Part shown: positions 10,064 to 22,440 of the stretch, piece after piece
Numbering within the stretch: position 1 is the stretch's first letter
How the letters are laid out: each line of letters begins with the position of its first letter
DNA from: Lepas anatifera
Taxonomy: Eukaryota > Arthropoda > Thecostraca > Lepadidae
Assembly (NCBI GenBank): GCA_034440635.1
Contig: JAOTON010001129.1
Location: 2,125,501 to 2,189,500, forward strand
Reading direction: 5' to 3'
DNA length: 64,000 nucleotides
Translations under genes and position numbers: made by a program
The notes under the pieces: generated by a model
What the model saw: only the letters and a program-made list of their open reading frames with translations
What the model was told of the DNA's origin: nothing
The model's database searches: none

Positions 10064-12051
10064 GCTGACGCGGTCGGGTGTGTGGTTGTATGCGGTTCTG
10101 ACACGGTTGGGTGTGTGGTTGTAGGTGGTCCGCGGTTCTGACACGGTCGGGTGTGTGTCTACAGGTGGTTCTGACGCGATCGGGTGTGTGGTTGTAGGTG
10201 GTCTCGCGGTTCTGACACGGTCGGGTGTGTGTTTACAGGTGGTTCTGACGCGGTTGGGTGTGTGGTTGTAGGTGGTCCCGCGGTTCTGACACGGTCGGGT
10301 GTGTGTTTACAGGTGGTTCTGACACGGTCGGGTGTGTGGTTGTAGGTGGTCCCGCGGTTCTGACACGGTCGGGTGTGTGTTTACAGGTGGTTCTGACGCG
10401 ATCGGGTGTGTGGTTGTAGGTGGTCTCGCGGTTCTGACACGGTCGGGTGTGTGTTTACAGGTGGTTCTGACGCGGTTGGGTGTGTGGTTGTAGGTGGTCC
10501 CGCGGTTCTGACACGGTCGGGTGTGTGTTTACAGGTGGTTCTGACACGGTCGGGCGTGTGGTTGTAGGTGGTCTCGCGGTTCTGACACGGTCGGGTGTGT
10601 GTGTTTGCAGGTGGTTCTGACACGGTCGGGTGTGTGTTTACAGGTGGTTCTGACACGGTCGGGCGTGTGGTTGTAGGTGGTCCCGCGGTTCTGACACGGT
10701 CGGGTGTGTGTTTACAGGTGGTTCTGACGCGGTCGGGTGTGTGGTTGTAGGTGGTCCCGCGGTTCTGACACGGTCGGGTGTGTGTTTACAGGTGGGTCTG
10801 ACGCGGTCGGGTGTGTGTTTGCAGGTGGTTCTTACGCGGTCAGGTGTGTGTTTGCAGGTGGTTCTGACACGGTCAGGTGTGTGTTTACAGGTGGTTCTGA
10901 CGCGGTCGGGAGTGTGGCTGTAGGTGGTCTCGCGGTTCTGACACGGTCGGGTGTGTGTTTACAGGTGGTTCTGACGCGGTTGGGTGTGTGGTTGTAGGTG
11001 GTCCCGCGGTTCTGACACGGTCGGGTGTGTGTTTACAGGTGGTTCTGACACGGTCGGGCGTGTGGTTGTAGGTGGTCTCGCGGTTCTGACACGGTCGGGT
11101 GTGTGTTTACAGGTGGTTCTGACACGGTCGGGCGTGTGGTTGTAGGTGGTCCCGCGGTTCTGACACGGTCGGGTGTGTGTTTACAGGTGGTTCTGACGCG
11201 GTTGGGTGTGTGGTTGTAGGTGGTCCCGCGGTTCTGACACGGTCGGGTGTGTGTTTACAGGTGGGTCTGACGCGGTCGGGTGTGTGTTTGCAGGTGGTTC
11301 TGACGCGGACGGGTGTGTGTTTGCAGGTGGTTCTGATACGGTCAGGTGTGTGTTTACAGGTGGTTCTGACGCGGTCGGGTGTGTGGTTGTAGGTGGTCTC
11401 GCGGTTCTGACACGGTCGGGTGTGTGTTTACAGGTGGTTCTGACGCGGTCGGGTGTGTGGTTTTAGGTGGTCCCGCGGTTCTGACACGGTCAGGTGTGTT
11501 TACAGGTGGTTCTGACGCGGTCGGGTGTGTGGTTGTAGGTGGTTCTGACGCGGTCAGGTGTGTGTTTACAGGTGGTTCTGACGCGGTCGGGTGTGTGGTT
11601 GTAGGTGGTCCCGCGGTTCTGACACGGTCAGGTGTGTGTTTACAGGTGGTTCTGACACGGTCAGGTGTGTGTTTACAGGTGGTTCTGACACGGTCAGGTG
11701 TGTGTTTACAGGTGGTTCTGGCACGGTCAGGTGTGTGTTTACAGGTGGTTCTGACGCGGTCGGGTTTGGTTGTGGTGTCGGTTCTGACACGGTCAGGTGT
11801 GTGTTTACAGGTGGTTCTGACGCGGTCGGGTGTGTGTTTGCAGTTGGTTCTGACACGGTCAGGTGTGTGTTTACAGGTGGTTCTGACACGGTCAGGTGGG
11901 TGTTTACAGGTGGTTCTGACGCGGTCGGGTGTGTGTTTGCAGGTGGTTCTGACACGGTCGGGTGTGTGGTTGCAGGTGGTTCTGACACGGTCGGGTGTGT
12001 GGTTTCAGGTGGTTCTGCGGTTCTGACAGGGTCGGGTGTGGTTGCAGGTGG
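10064..12051. repeat. 33/41-bp minisatellite array, ~2 kb
   Basis: Tandem units built on GGTTCTGACACGGTCGGGTG followed by TGTGTTTACAG or TGTGGTTGTAG. The short unit is 33 bp. A longer unit carries an extra GGTCCCGC segment and is about 41 bp. Long units alternate in the left part and short units dominate from about 11,600. Because 33 is a multiple of 3, several frames stay open and give false 11-residue repeat proteins on both strands. No start context, splice sites or conserved domain suggests coding. Confidence 0.93.
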
Positions 12052-12660
12052 CATTTTTGACCCGAAGAGGTATGCTTGCGACAGGTGGTCCGGGCCAAGG
12101 AGCGGATAGACGGTGAGATGGCCGAGAGGAGTCAGACGCAGTCTCAGCGGCCAGCAGAGGATAGTGGGGCGTGACACCGGCACGCCGCCGCCTGGTAGCG
12201 GGGCTTTCTAGCTCGGGGGGCGTGACCTCCATCAGAGTTCGCGGCCATGTTGACACAATTCGTGCATTAGATTGTTGCTTTTATGTCTGTGTAGGTTGGC
12301 CCCAGTACTTCGGGGTCCAGAACAGTGTTTCGTGTGGCATTGGTTGAGACAATTGTTAGTGCGAAAAACGTGGATTAAACACTATTATATTTTACTTGAT
12401 GTGTGTCCCCGGTGTAAACAATAAACCGCTGTGGCTGACGAAACATATATTAACATACATAGCTGTGCAGGGGACTGGGGCTGAAAACTGGGCTACACAT
12501 GCGGTTCGGCGGTGCTGCCTTGAGTGACGCTACCGTTTTTCGCCGGGATTCTCTGCGAAGGGGTTGATCTTACTCAGCCACGAAGCCGCGGCACTTGTGG
12601 GCAAGCTGAAAACACGAGAGCGACCGTCAATCACGAGCTTTACGGCACAGTCTGCTGGGC
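12052..12660. other. No gene recognised
   Basis: Sequence flanking the minisatellite. Contains AATAAA-like words near 12,420 and no usable open frame. Confidence 0.5.
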
Positions 12661-12834
12661 AACATCGGTATTACGCTGATGAATTGTCTCAGGAGGTATG
12701 TTCTGCCTAAAACGGCAAATGGTCTCATTACATTCAATTCCGTTCCCAACATCGGTGTTACGCTGATAAATTGTCTCAGAAGGTATGTTCTGCCTAAAAC
12801 GGCAAATGGCCTCATTACATTCAATTCCGTTCCA
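12661..12834. repeat. Two-copy 87-bp tandem repeat
   Basis: The unit starting AACATCGGT(A/G)TTACGCTGAT occurs at 12,661 and 12,748, differing at a few positions. Confidence 0.88.
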
Positions 12835-13119
12835 AGTACTTGAACAAGTCACGCGAACTCAACATGCAAGTTTCCCCCTATTGTAAAAATGCAGTCCCTC
12901 TCCTGTCTCGCCGGAAACCCACCTGTCTTTGGTGTCGGCTTGAAGCTGCTCCTGCTGGAGCTGTCCCAACTTCTGCAGCAGCTCAGCCCGCAACTGCAGC
13001 TTGAGCGGCGGCGGCGGCCCGGCGGCATCTCTCATCTTACGCCGCTGCCTCAGCGCTTGTCCAAGGGTCAGCCCGTACCACAGTGCCTCCTCCTCCTACC
13101 ATAGGACAACAGGTACGCC

Positions 13120-14579
13120 CAGTCACACTACACGATCCGACTGGTTTTCGACAGCTTACGACCGCTCGGACGGTCACAATCGACGATAGGTCTGCGATTG
13201 CTCGGCGACAAGTCGGGAGTCGGTAAGTGGTCCGCCATGATCGTAAACCTGTGGTACGTGTCCCGACCGGTTTTGTGAACGGTTCGCAATATCGTTTTCC
13301 GACTAAATAAGTCGCCGATGGGTCTCAAGCGGTTTGCGACCATTCGGAGACTTGTCGCAGACAATTCCACGGTCAGTCGGCGATTACTCGGCAGAAAATA
13401 CTTCCCCTGAGTGAACCATCAAACGCCGATCCATCGGCGACCAGTCTGAGACCGTTTCCTCGCCAATCGAAGACTGGTCTAAACCTGTCTGTCTGCACCC
13501 TCACTCAGACGGGGTGCAGTCTTGGGACTGTTGACGATCGAGGTGGCTTATGGGCGATCAGTCGGCGAGCGTTTGGCGTGTGATGAGGATGATACATCCC
13601 TACCACAACATGACGTATTGCCATTTTTGCTTCCGCCTTTCATTTTTACAGGCCTATTGTCAGTTGCATCTCTGGTTTGTGTTTTAGAGTTCGCCGAAGA
13701 AAAAACGAGTTTGTACTAAGTAGAGTTTTAGAAGTAACGTCTTGATTTGCAGATTTGGATGCGAGCCAAGACCCAACGATATCAAGGAAAGAAAAGAGAG
13801 GGAATTTCCCCATTTGATTTGAGTGACTTGTGTCTCCCATCAGTTGCGCCAAGGCAGAGATGAAAGAAACTGCCGTCGCTTAGATAAATATTCGGCGATG
13901 TGCTCCCATTCATCTTTGCTGAATGGGGTAGAGACAACTTCTTCGTAGAACTCTTCGAATACCTGTTCCGCCTCGTTTTTACTAAGACCGAAATGGTGTT
14001 ATTTCATCCTCATGTAGTTCATGAAATCAACCTCGGATTCACCTTCCAGTTCTTGCATCAGAGAACGAAAGGACCCGCACTGCAACCACCTCTCCAGCCA
14101 GGGTTGGATCCAGGAGCGCCGCCTCCTAGCTTTTTTCTGTACAGCCATCCCGCTTTTAGCACTGGCATCTCTTGCTCCAAAAGGAAGAGTTAAAAATAAG
14201 GCAGGTCAGAGGCGAAATCCCGTCCATATCAGCTTTCACGGCCCGAGGGGCATAGATCAAATGGCCCTCCACATCGACGATTCGCAATTTTATTCGTCAG
14301 CCAGATGGTCGAAAACAGTGACTGATCGCGGACCGCACCAATCTCACCTGCGACAGCTCTCCGACTGATCGCACCCGACTCATTTTGTGCAGTCACATTA
14401 ATTAATATCTGTTAATTATATATTTTGTGCTGACGAATTAATATCTCGCCGGATCAGTAACCGGCAGGCTGGTCATCCACTCAATGTGACCGCAACCATC
14501 GGGCCGGTCGGAGAGCTGCTCATACCACTAGCCGATCAGAATCGGCTACCGCTCGCCGACAACAGCTCTAGTGTGGCTG
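13120..14579. mobile_element. Possible old DNA transposon with CAGYCACACTA ends
   Basis: Left end CAGTCACACTA (13,120-13,130) and right end TAGTGTGGCTG (14,569-14,579) are inverted copies with one mismatch. Many GATCGG/TCGGCGA-type words recur inward from both ends (13,130-13,570 and 14,270-14,560), like subterminal repeats. I find no target duplication and no transposase, so this remains tentative. The interior open frames have no recognisable domain. Confidence 0.35.
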
Positions 14580-14737
14580 GAGCTTATGCTACGGCTGTTT
14601 GTGAACGGGAAAAGAGGACTCTCACTGGGCGAAGGCAACCAGTGTTTCTTGGTCGAAAGTGGTATCCAGCGGTGTGTTATCACTCGTAGCGTGCTTGAAG
14701 ATATCCCTCCAGCGGAACTTATCTTCCCAAAACCGAC

Positions 14738-15010
14738 ATGACTCTTGCACGGAAAATCAGATCTGATAGTAAACATTTAGCCCTCGAACACATCGCCCAG
14801 TATGCAAATCATGTGTCGTTTTACACAAATGGATCAGACTTCATTTGGAGTGGGGCGCTCTTTCGTAACGAACACAGTAACAAACAGTTCATCACTTTCA
14901 CCTTTTGCATCGGTTTGCACCTCAGAACTCACCGCTTTGGACAAAGCTCTATGCTTAAGCCCATCGTAGCCAATTATTGTTAAAATGTATGTACGACGTC
15001 CCCACGACAT
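14738..15010 (+). pseudogene. Degenerate LINE RNase H fragment
   Basis: One frame reads LEHIAQYANHVSFYTNGSD, which parallels the LINE B segment around its RNase H start (LEH...RLFYTDGSKG), with the first catalytic Asp changed to Asn. In a neighbouring frame VCTSELTALDKAL resembles the second motif with its catalytic Glu. It is frameshifted and short. No RT is visible nearby. Confidence 0.4.
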
Positions 15011-15579
15011 GATACGAGACACGGTGAACCTTCGAGGAGTAAGACACCCCAAGATGTTTTACGATGAAGTAAAAATTTACCCCGATGCTACCGCGATAAA
15101 CCCCAACTGAGAACGAAAGCTCTTCGATAAGCTACGGCTTTTCTACGAACCTATTACGATTCGTCAAAGTTGCCATAAAAATAGAAAATATTAAACATAC
15201 CCAGTTGCCTCTGCACTTTCTTTTAGCGTTCCCAAAGTCTGCTACAAATACCCCCAAAGGAAAAGACTCGAGCCAAAAATGGCGGGAGAAAACCGTATCC
15301 ATGGTCATTGAAATAGACAGCTAAGGACCTGGAAGTGAGGGATCATGGAATCGTAGGAGAGGGCGAGAAAATTCTACACGATTTAACGCGAGATAAGGGA
15401 GAAAACATTTCGAAACGAAAGGGACCCGTCAAAATTCTGAATGAGGAGCAAACAAGAGCGGGTTGAATGACTGGAGCAGCATCAGTGCATGCTTAATAAG
15501 AGGAACGATTGATTACATGGATACCAAAAAAGGCCTTCCTATGGAAATAAATGGCAGCCGAGATGGGACTGACCCCAAG
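15011..15579. other. No gene recognised
   Basis: Nothing supported beyond short spurious open frames, up to the TTAA that begins the next MITE. Confidence 0.5.
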
Positions 15580-16601
15580 TTAACACGCGCCACGCTGGGG
15601 GCGAAATTCGCCCCCCTCCTGGTTTTTCCCAGATAGCTCAAAAACGAAGAGACGCAGAGCAACGAAAAGTAGGGTACCTTATCCCTGATCAATTTTACAC
15701 ATCTGACCAAATTTTTGAGTTAAGGTCATGTCAGGTCAATGAGCTATTCAGGGTCAAGTAACCCGACCTCAAAAACTAAAATCACGAGTTTGAAGCAGCG
15801 CCTAGGGAACATTAGCCAACCGATCAGTTTGAAACTTCCACAATATGATAAGGTCATCAGGGTCTACAAATCTGCAATCTCGGAATTTTTATATTGGTGC
15901 CCTAAGGTGGGGTAAATTTTTTGGTCACAACATTATAAGCTTATGGTGAAAAATAGAATGGTCTCGTTTTCAGGAAATACTGGATAGATAAGGCTAACAA
16001 ACCTTTAACTGTCTATTCTTACCACTATCTTGACCTTAAAGTTGAGTTTTTGAGCATCTGACCTTTCAAAGGTCATATCAGGTCACGGGAGCAGAGAGTG
16101 ATTGTTTTGCCAATAATTTCTCACTGAATTGAGATAAAGCTCCCATTTTGCTTGCATTGTGTTTATATTATCACGGGGAGTCGATTGATATGCAACATGA
16201 CCATACAAGGTCAATCTGTGACCCTGACCAAGGTCTAGGTTAGGTCATTTTGACTATTTGACCTAGCAAGGTCATATTATACATCATTCGATTCGCCGCG
16301 ATGAGAGGAATCCAATGATGCATAAATATTTTCTCTAGCTTGCCTGAGGGCAGATCTAGAGAGGGAAACGTACGCTGCTCTGTTGTAAGCCTATTGAGCA
16401 TTCTTTGACCTATGCTGACCTCAATATTAACCTTACATAAAAATTATTGCTATAACTTCTCTTCGTCTTGTCAAGAGCTTTCGAACGCCGCCCGTAATTT
16501 TCCTTTAGCTTTCGTGGGGAACGAGATACGGAGGGGGGGCGAAAAACGCCCTTCCCCAGCGGGGCGTGTCATGCAAGGGACCTCAGCGGGGCGCGTGTTA
16601 A
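15580..16601 (+). mobile_element. TTAA MITE, family 2 (copy a)
   Basis: Flanked by TTAA at 15,580-15,583 and 16,598-16,601. The ends are inverted: CACGCGCCACGCTGGGG on the left and complementary GGGGCGCGTG on the right, each with a subterminal C/G palindrome around GGGGCGAAATTCGCCCC. The interior is rich in TGACCT/AGGTCA and has no transposase. TTAA duplications are typical of piggyBac-type transposition (Kolobok also uses TTAA). It matches 29,024-30,000 in reverse orientation. Confidence 0.8.
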
Positions 16602-17028
16602 ATTCATACTTCGTATTTTTAGAAGCGGACCACCTATAGAAGGTGGGTCGCCTAAGAACATAGCTAAAAATATGGGCGCCTGACACAAGCCAAGTCGGGT
16701 AATGGGGTAAATGAGGAGACTGAAAGGGACAGTCTGATACTTCAAGTATTCTGTTTCCTCCACGCTCACATTGTGGGAGTGAAAAGCTGCCACGCCGTAA
16801 GCATTAAACGAAAGTTGGACCTCTCTGCGGCACAGGCAGTCTTGCACCAAATCTGCCGTCAACGATGGAGAAAAGGAGATCGACGAGATGGGATCGGCTC
16901 CGTTTTCCCAGGATGACCCCAGCGCCGCTACCATGATATTCATTTTGCCAGCGTTTCGCCATTGCTCACTTGCTCTTCATTTTGGCCTGCGAGTATTTAG
17001 AAATTTAAAATGTTCAACGATCAACAGG
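16602..17028. other. No gene recognised
   Basis: Unique sequence between a TTAA MITE and the hAT element. Open frames on the minus strand around 16,570-16,943 show no domain. Confidence 0.45.
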
Positions 17029-17036
17029 GCCATGTT
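17029..17036. repeat. 8-bp target duplication (left) of 5.5 kb hAT element
   Basis: GCCATGTT lies directly before CAGGGTTGG and is repeated at 22,579-22,586 directly after CCAACCCTG. Confidence 0.92.
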
Positions 17037-17635
17037 CAGGGTTGGTAGGTTTTTGCCACTGGGTGTTTTTTACCATGGTTAAAACCGGCTGGCATAAACT
17101 ATTTTTGCCAGTTTTTTCCAGTTTTTGCCACATTTTTTTGCCACATTTTTTTAAGAATAAAAATAATGTGTAAATTAGTATTGACAATACAAAAAATATA
17201 CGTCTTGTGCGCCCTTACGCCTAAAAAAGATCTTCAAATTGACGTTACTATTCTACTACCTTTTGAACCACGCAGCGGCGCTGTTTGGCATCAAAGGAGT
17301 TCCTCATCGCTTAGCTGTCTTTCTCGACTTTTCGCTGGTAAGACCTAGCAAGAACTAAGAAATGTTATTTAAATATATATTGAAATCCTATGGCTTAGGT
17401 AAAAAATGGTTAAAGGCTTATTTGGAGTTACTTTTCATTCCCATTACAATACAGCAATTGACTTTAACCTGATTCCTATAATATATGTATAATGTAGCGG
17501 TAAGGTATTTCTCCCTCTGTTTGAACGCTCCTTGCCACACAAGACAAAATAATCAGCACCAACCATTGAAACATACGAAACCACGTACGATACAACATTA
17601 ATTAGCATATTAATGCCTGAATGGGCCAAGCATAC

Positions 17636-17636
<1 letters not shown>

Positions 17637-17688
<52 letters not shown>
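17637..17688. repeat. (TA)n microsatellite
   Basis: About 50 bp of pure TA inside the hAT element. Confidence 0.95.
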
Positions 17689-17692
<4 letters not shown>

Positions 17693-17744
17693 CGTCTCAA
17701 TGAAGCTTTAAGTGGTGACACCTAGCAGCAATAGAAGGGAATAT

Positions 17745-18563
17745 TTAAGTCCTACGCTTTACCTCGGGTTTTTCGGAGATAGCATAGAAACGGCGGTGTG
17801 TAGCGCCGCCGTACTTGGTATACCTTTTTCTCATCATTTTTACAACTTCTATCAAATTCTTAAGGTTAGGTCATCCCAGGTCAGGTCACCAGTACAGGTC
17901 GACCTGACCTAAAAAAAAGTTAATTAGCAAAAGTCGGAACAGGGTGAACTTATCGCATTGAAACTCATATCACATAATGGGCTCACCGAATTCTCTAAAA
18001 TATGTTCCGGTATTTTCGATATCGATGACATGAGGCCAGGTACGAGGCGTGACCTCTCCATTGGAAATAGATGGGAAAAATGGCTTTAACTGAATAACTT
18101 AGCAACGGATGGCGATAAAGCGTTTATTTTAATTGCGTTGGATTTTACTTGTCTTTGCGGTTCTCATGATGTGCATTTTATATAATTTGACCTTGACCTG
18201 ACCTCAGGTCAGGTCAAATCCTTGATTTGACCTAGCAAGGTCATATTTCATATCATTCGATTCGGCTTGCTGCGAGGATTCATGCAGTTCAAATCGTTTA
18301 GCTCTATCTGTACTTGTTCAGATGTAATGACCGAAAACCTTCATTTACATGTTATCCCTATGCAAAGTTTTGATCTCTAGTAACCTTAAATGTGAACTGA
18401 CAAAAAAATGGTTCAAATCTTTTTGATGGAGAAGTGGATGGGCTACCTAACGCCGTATACCGTTTTTCGCTACCTAGCGTGGTTCTCTAGATCTTAGGGG
18501 GCGGATACCCGCCACCCCCGTCAAAGCGAAGGTGACTCAGACCCCCGTCAATGCACGTGTTAA
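17745..18563 (+). mobile_element. TTAA MITE, family 3 (copy b, left end decayed)
   Basis: Shares with 22,949-24,234 the left segment CTCGGGTTTTTCGGAGATAG, an AGCGCCGCCGTA palindrome, and the right end GCGAAGGTG...GTTAA. TTAA is present at 17,745-17,748 and 18,560-18,563. The first bases after the left TTAA differ from copy a, which suggests a small deletion. The interior is full of TGACCT/AGGTCA. Its right TTAA is also the left TTAA of the adjacent family 1 MITE. Confidence 0.65.
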
Positions 18564-19590
18564 CCCGCGCCCCACCGGGAGTCCGGCGCCACCTTCGCCC
18601 CACCGGGGGCCATCGATGGCCCCCTCTAACTTCGAAAATATGGGCGTTAGCGCAAATCTGCAAAGTGCAATAGAAAGCTCGCATGAATTCAGTAAGAAAT
18701 TACTTCGCATGTTTTAGTGCTCAGGTCAATGGTTTGACCTCCAGAGGTCAAATTAGGTCAAGATCGGCTATTTTCACTCAAATATGCAATGATTAAGCAA
18801 ACTGGGCATAACTCTTATGTCATTAGAGCTATTGAGGCCTGGTAAAGTACATTTGATAGCAAATTGCCTGTACTTTTTCCGCTATGTGGAACGTAAAGAC
18901 CTCCCGCCAGTGGTTTGACCGCCAGAGGTCACCTCGTGACCTAATATGACCTGAGGTCACGAAAGGTCAAAAAGTGACCTTGCCGTATATCAAATGAAAG
19001 CCAGTGACAAGACAAACACGATGGTGTTTGTTTCACCGCTCTAGCTCAATTAGGTCAAAAGTTATTGTCAAAATACTGTTTTTGACCTCCGGTGACCTTG
19101 GATGACCTTGGAAAAGTCAAAGGGCAAATATGACCCCTGGGATCCGTGAAAGGGTGTCCAAAAACGTTGTTCTGAGCAGTCTGAGTATTTGCAATCATTT
19201 GTGTGGCTTTTATATCATGAAATAGCTTTTCCCATGCTTTTCCAATGGGAGAGGTCGCCTCGTGACCTGGCCTCAGGGCACGAAATCGAAAAAATCCCGG
19301 ATATACACCTTGTAGACCCTGGAGGGGTCATGAAGTGTAGGAAGTTTCAAATCGATCGACTTTGAAATGTAGCTCTTACAGAGCTCTAAAGTGAAGTGAG
19401 GTGACCTTGGTTGACCTCGTCTGGTGACCTGACCTTGGGTGACCCGGGGTAAAAATTTCAGGGATGATGGGAAAATGATGCAGTGAGAGGTAGAGCCCTC
19501 AACCGCGGTGCTGCGCCTCGTCGTTTTTCTGCTATCCCGGAAAAACCTTAGGGGGGCCATCGATGGCCCCCCGGTGGGAGCGAGGGTTAA
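18560..19590 (+). mobile_element. TTAA MITE, family 1 (copy a)
   Basis: TTAA at 18,560-18,563 and 19,587-19,590. Left end CCCGCGCCCCACCGGG, right end complementary GGTGGGAGCGAGGG, and near each end the palindrome GGGGCCATCGATGGCCCC. The left end carries a second, internal copy of the terminal motif (TTCGCCCCACCGGGGG). The interior is dense in AGGTCA hexamers. No transposase. Same orientation as the copy at 20,634; opposite to that at 57,149. Confidence 0.85.
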
Positions 19591-20633
19591 ATATCTTAAA
19601 CTACCAAGATACCTTTACTTAATTATATATATATATTTTATATATAATTAAGTTATATAACATAAGTGTCGGAAGGTACACAAAAGTATGAAGGAACATG
19701 CATGCTGGGCTCACACGGGTCGAATTCTGGCGATTTCCAGGCATACAAAAAATGATCATGTGGAGGGTTAAAGAAAGATAAAATCATGAAATAAAAAATT
19801 GGGTCATCATTTTCACATATTACCACAGCAAAAACCGCTTGTAAAAGTTGGAAACATGTTTTAGTCCTCCTCTAAAAGAGCTCGAAAGCAATCGACATGC
19901 CGCGTTAAGCAAGCAATTAAAGAGCCTTGACTTCTTTAGAATTTAATTTTACAGCAGACAAAGTCAAACGCTTTACTTGAACATCAAACGTCATTAAATT
20001 ATCGGTTTCTGAACACCAACTACCTGAGGAGGGTTCAAAGCAAGATTACTTTACTTACAAGGTTGATCCACGAGGAATAGTTTGTCGCCAACGTGACGTC
20101 ACACAATTGGGCACCAATATGGTAGCAGTAGCTGATGCATAAGCGGCGCGTTTAGTTCAACAATCGAAAACAACAAACAAGTCTAAACTGACGGGGGTTT
20201 AGACACTCGCGGCTTGGGAGGGATTGATTATTATTAACATGTATTCTTTTTCATGCCGGGACGAGCCAGAACGTCGGCAGTCTGCAAAATAAGGGTTTCT
20301 GCCGATGTTTCGTCTGACGTGAAGCGCTCGTTTAGGCCGATTGAAGTTGCGTTAATTTTTTACAAACCAAACGGTCCCTGATGCTGCGAGAACATTTAAA
20401 ATGAGGATTTTAAATGAAAGAATAAATATGTATACGGCCACCACATGCTAATATTTGTATATTTCCGTCGAGTGCATTTTATTTTTCAACACCAGTTGGA
20501 TCTTATAACTCGGGCTGCTTTGCTTCTTTCCATTACTTTGGCTTTGCCGCATTGTTGTTGAGGCTAGGTGATATGGTACCAATGTGGTATCAAGGTATCG
20601 AAAAGCATCCTTTGCCATGGAAGAGGGAGCCCT
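19591..20633. other. hAT interior, no gene recognised
   Basis: AT-rich. Holds a small TTAATTATATATA palindrome near 19,620-19,650 and one copy (20,081-20,103) of a 23-bp direct repeat with the palindrome TGACGTCA that recurs at 21,861. No convincing open frame. Confidence 0.5.
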
Positions 20634-21659
20634 CTAACCCGCGCCCCACCGGGATTCCGGCGCCACTTTCACCCTACCAGGGGGCATCGATGAACCCTCT
20701 AAATCCGAAAATATGGGGGTTATTGCAAATCTGCCAAGTGCATTAGAAAGCTGACGTGAATTCAGTAAGAAAATAATTCCTTGTTTAAGCGCTCAGGTCA
20801 ATGGTTTGACCTCCAGAGGTCAAGTTAGGTCAAGATAGGCCATTTTCACTTAAGTATTCAATGCTTAGCAAACTGGGCATAGCTCTTATGCCATTAGAGC
20901 TATTGAGATCTGGTTAAATAGATTTGATAGGAAAATTCTAGGACCTTTATCGCTATGTGGAACGTAATGACCTTCCACCAGTGCTTTGACCTCCAGAGAT
21001 CACCTCGAAACTTAATTTGACCTGAGGTCACGAAAGATCAGAAAGTGGTCTTGCCGTATATTAAATGAAAGCCAGTGACGAGACATACACGATGATGTTT
21101 GATTCAGCGCTCTAGCTTAAATAGGTCAAAAGTTATTTCCAAAATACTGTTTGTGACCCCTGGTGACCTTTGATGACCTCGAAGAGGTCAAAGGGAAAAT
21201 ATGGCCCCTGGAATCCGTGAAAGGGTGTCCAAGAACGCTTCTCTGAGGAAGCTGAACATTTGCAATCGTTTTTGTGACTTTTAGATCATAAGACATCTTT
21301 TTCCCATGCTTTTTCAATGGGAGAGGTCACCTCATGACTTGAACTCTGGTCACGAAATAAAAAATCCCGGATATACGGCTTGTAGGCCCTGGAGGTTTGA
21401 TGAAGTGTAGGAAGTTTCAAATCGATCAACTCAGAGATGTAGCTCTTATAGAGCTCAAAAGTTGAAGTGAGGTGACCTTGGTTGACCTCACCTGGTGACC
21501 TGACCCTGGGTGACCCGGTGTAAAAAAAATCAGGGATGGTAGGGAAAATGATGGTGTGAGAGGTAGAGCCCTCAACTGCGGTGCTGCACCTCGTTTTTTT
21601 TGCTATCCCGAAAATAAACCTTAGGGGGCCATCCATGGACCCGGAGGGATGAGGGTTAA
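20634..21659 (+). mobile_element. TTAA MITE, family 1 (copy b)
   Basis: Right TTAA at 21,656-21,659; the left target has mutated to CTAA (20,634-20,637). Ends CCCGCGCCCCACCGGG and GGAGGGATGAGGG. The subterminal ATCGAT palindrome is decayed. The interior aligns by eye over its length with copy a, including the AGGTCA clusters. It is older than copy c, judging by these changes. Confidence 0.8.
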
Positions 21660-22440
21660 GCTGCTTTGCAGAGCCAACTTTGAATGCCTTTATTTTTAAG
21701 AAAAACTGACAATATTGCCTTCAAATGGTCAATTTCGAAAACAAATGTCATGTAGAATTGTGGAAAAAGAGCAATGCTTTCCCTTCGAATCATACTGTTC
21801 TTGTGAGAGCCGGCTGAAATCGACGAATTTTAACATGGGACCTATTGGGCGAAGGAAAGCTTTGTCGCCAACGTGACGTCACAGCAAAGGCGACTCCTGA
21901 TTCGTGGTTGGGGGCTGGGTTCAAAGCGTACCATTCAGAAATGTCACTGCTCTGTTTGCTCAGTCAACAAAATCGACGAACTGCTTACTTAAAAATGAGA
22001 GGAATAATCAGCTTCCATTCATAATACTGGACAAAAATATATCAAAGGCTCAAAGCAGACGCATATTCAGACATTGGAACCCGAGTGCCCGTCAGTGAAG
22101 AAAAAGAAAGGTAGGATTTGGCAATGTTTGAAACCAGGCTGATTTTCTAATCTCACCTTTCCACGTTTTCAGTGACGTTCGTCTGGTACCTACGGATTAT
22201 GATTTATCACTTTTGACATTTTCCAGAGTTTTGAGCGTAAGCTGATTATTCATAGCATTCTGAACCATGATGCCTACAACATGAGTACCTGCCTATAATA
22301 AGATGCCTAGAATCGAGTACCTGCCTGAGTAGATGCCTAGAATGAAATACCTGCTTACACACCAGTCTTGACCAGACACCATGCCAATGCCACCATTTGC
22401 TTCACATTTACAACTGTTCTATGTCCTTTAAATGTCTTTC
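21660..22440. other. hAT interior, no gene recognised
   Basis: Contains the second copy of the TGACGTCA-bearing direct repeat (21,861-21,883) and short imperfect repeats of AGATGCCTAGAAT near 22,300-22,350. No supported gene. Confidence 0.5.

Noticed and set aside
10064..12051. CRISPR array
   Set aside because: Units are contiguous with no unique spacers, and the context is eukaryotic.
10381..12183. Long open frames with 11-residue repeats on both strands
   Set aside because: They arise because the 33-bp unit is a multiple of three; frames are open on both strands, with no domain, start context or splice signals.
13900..14368. Host gene at 13.9-14.4 kb
   Set aside because: Two overlapping frames of about 100 codons without domain, inside a candidate transposon with repeated GATCGG words.
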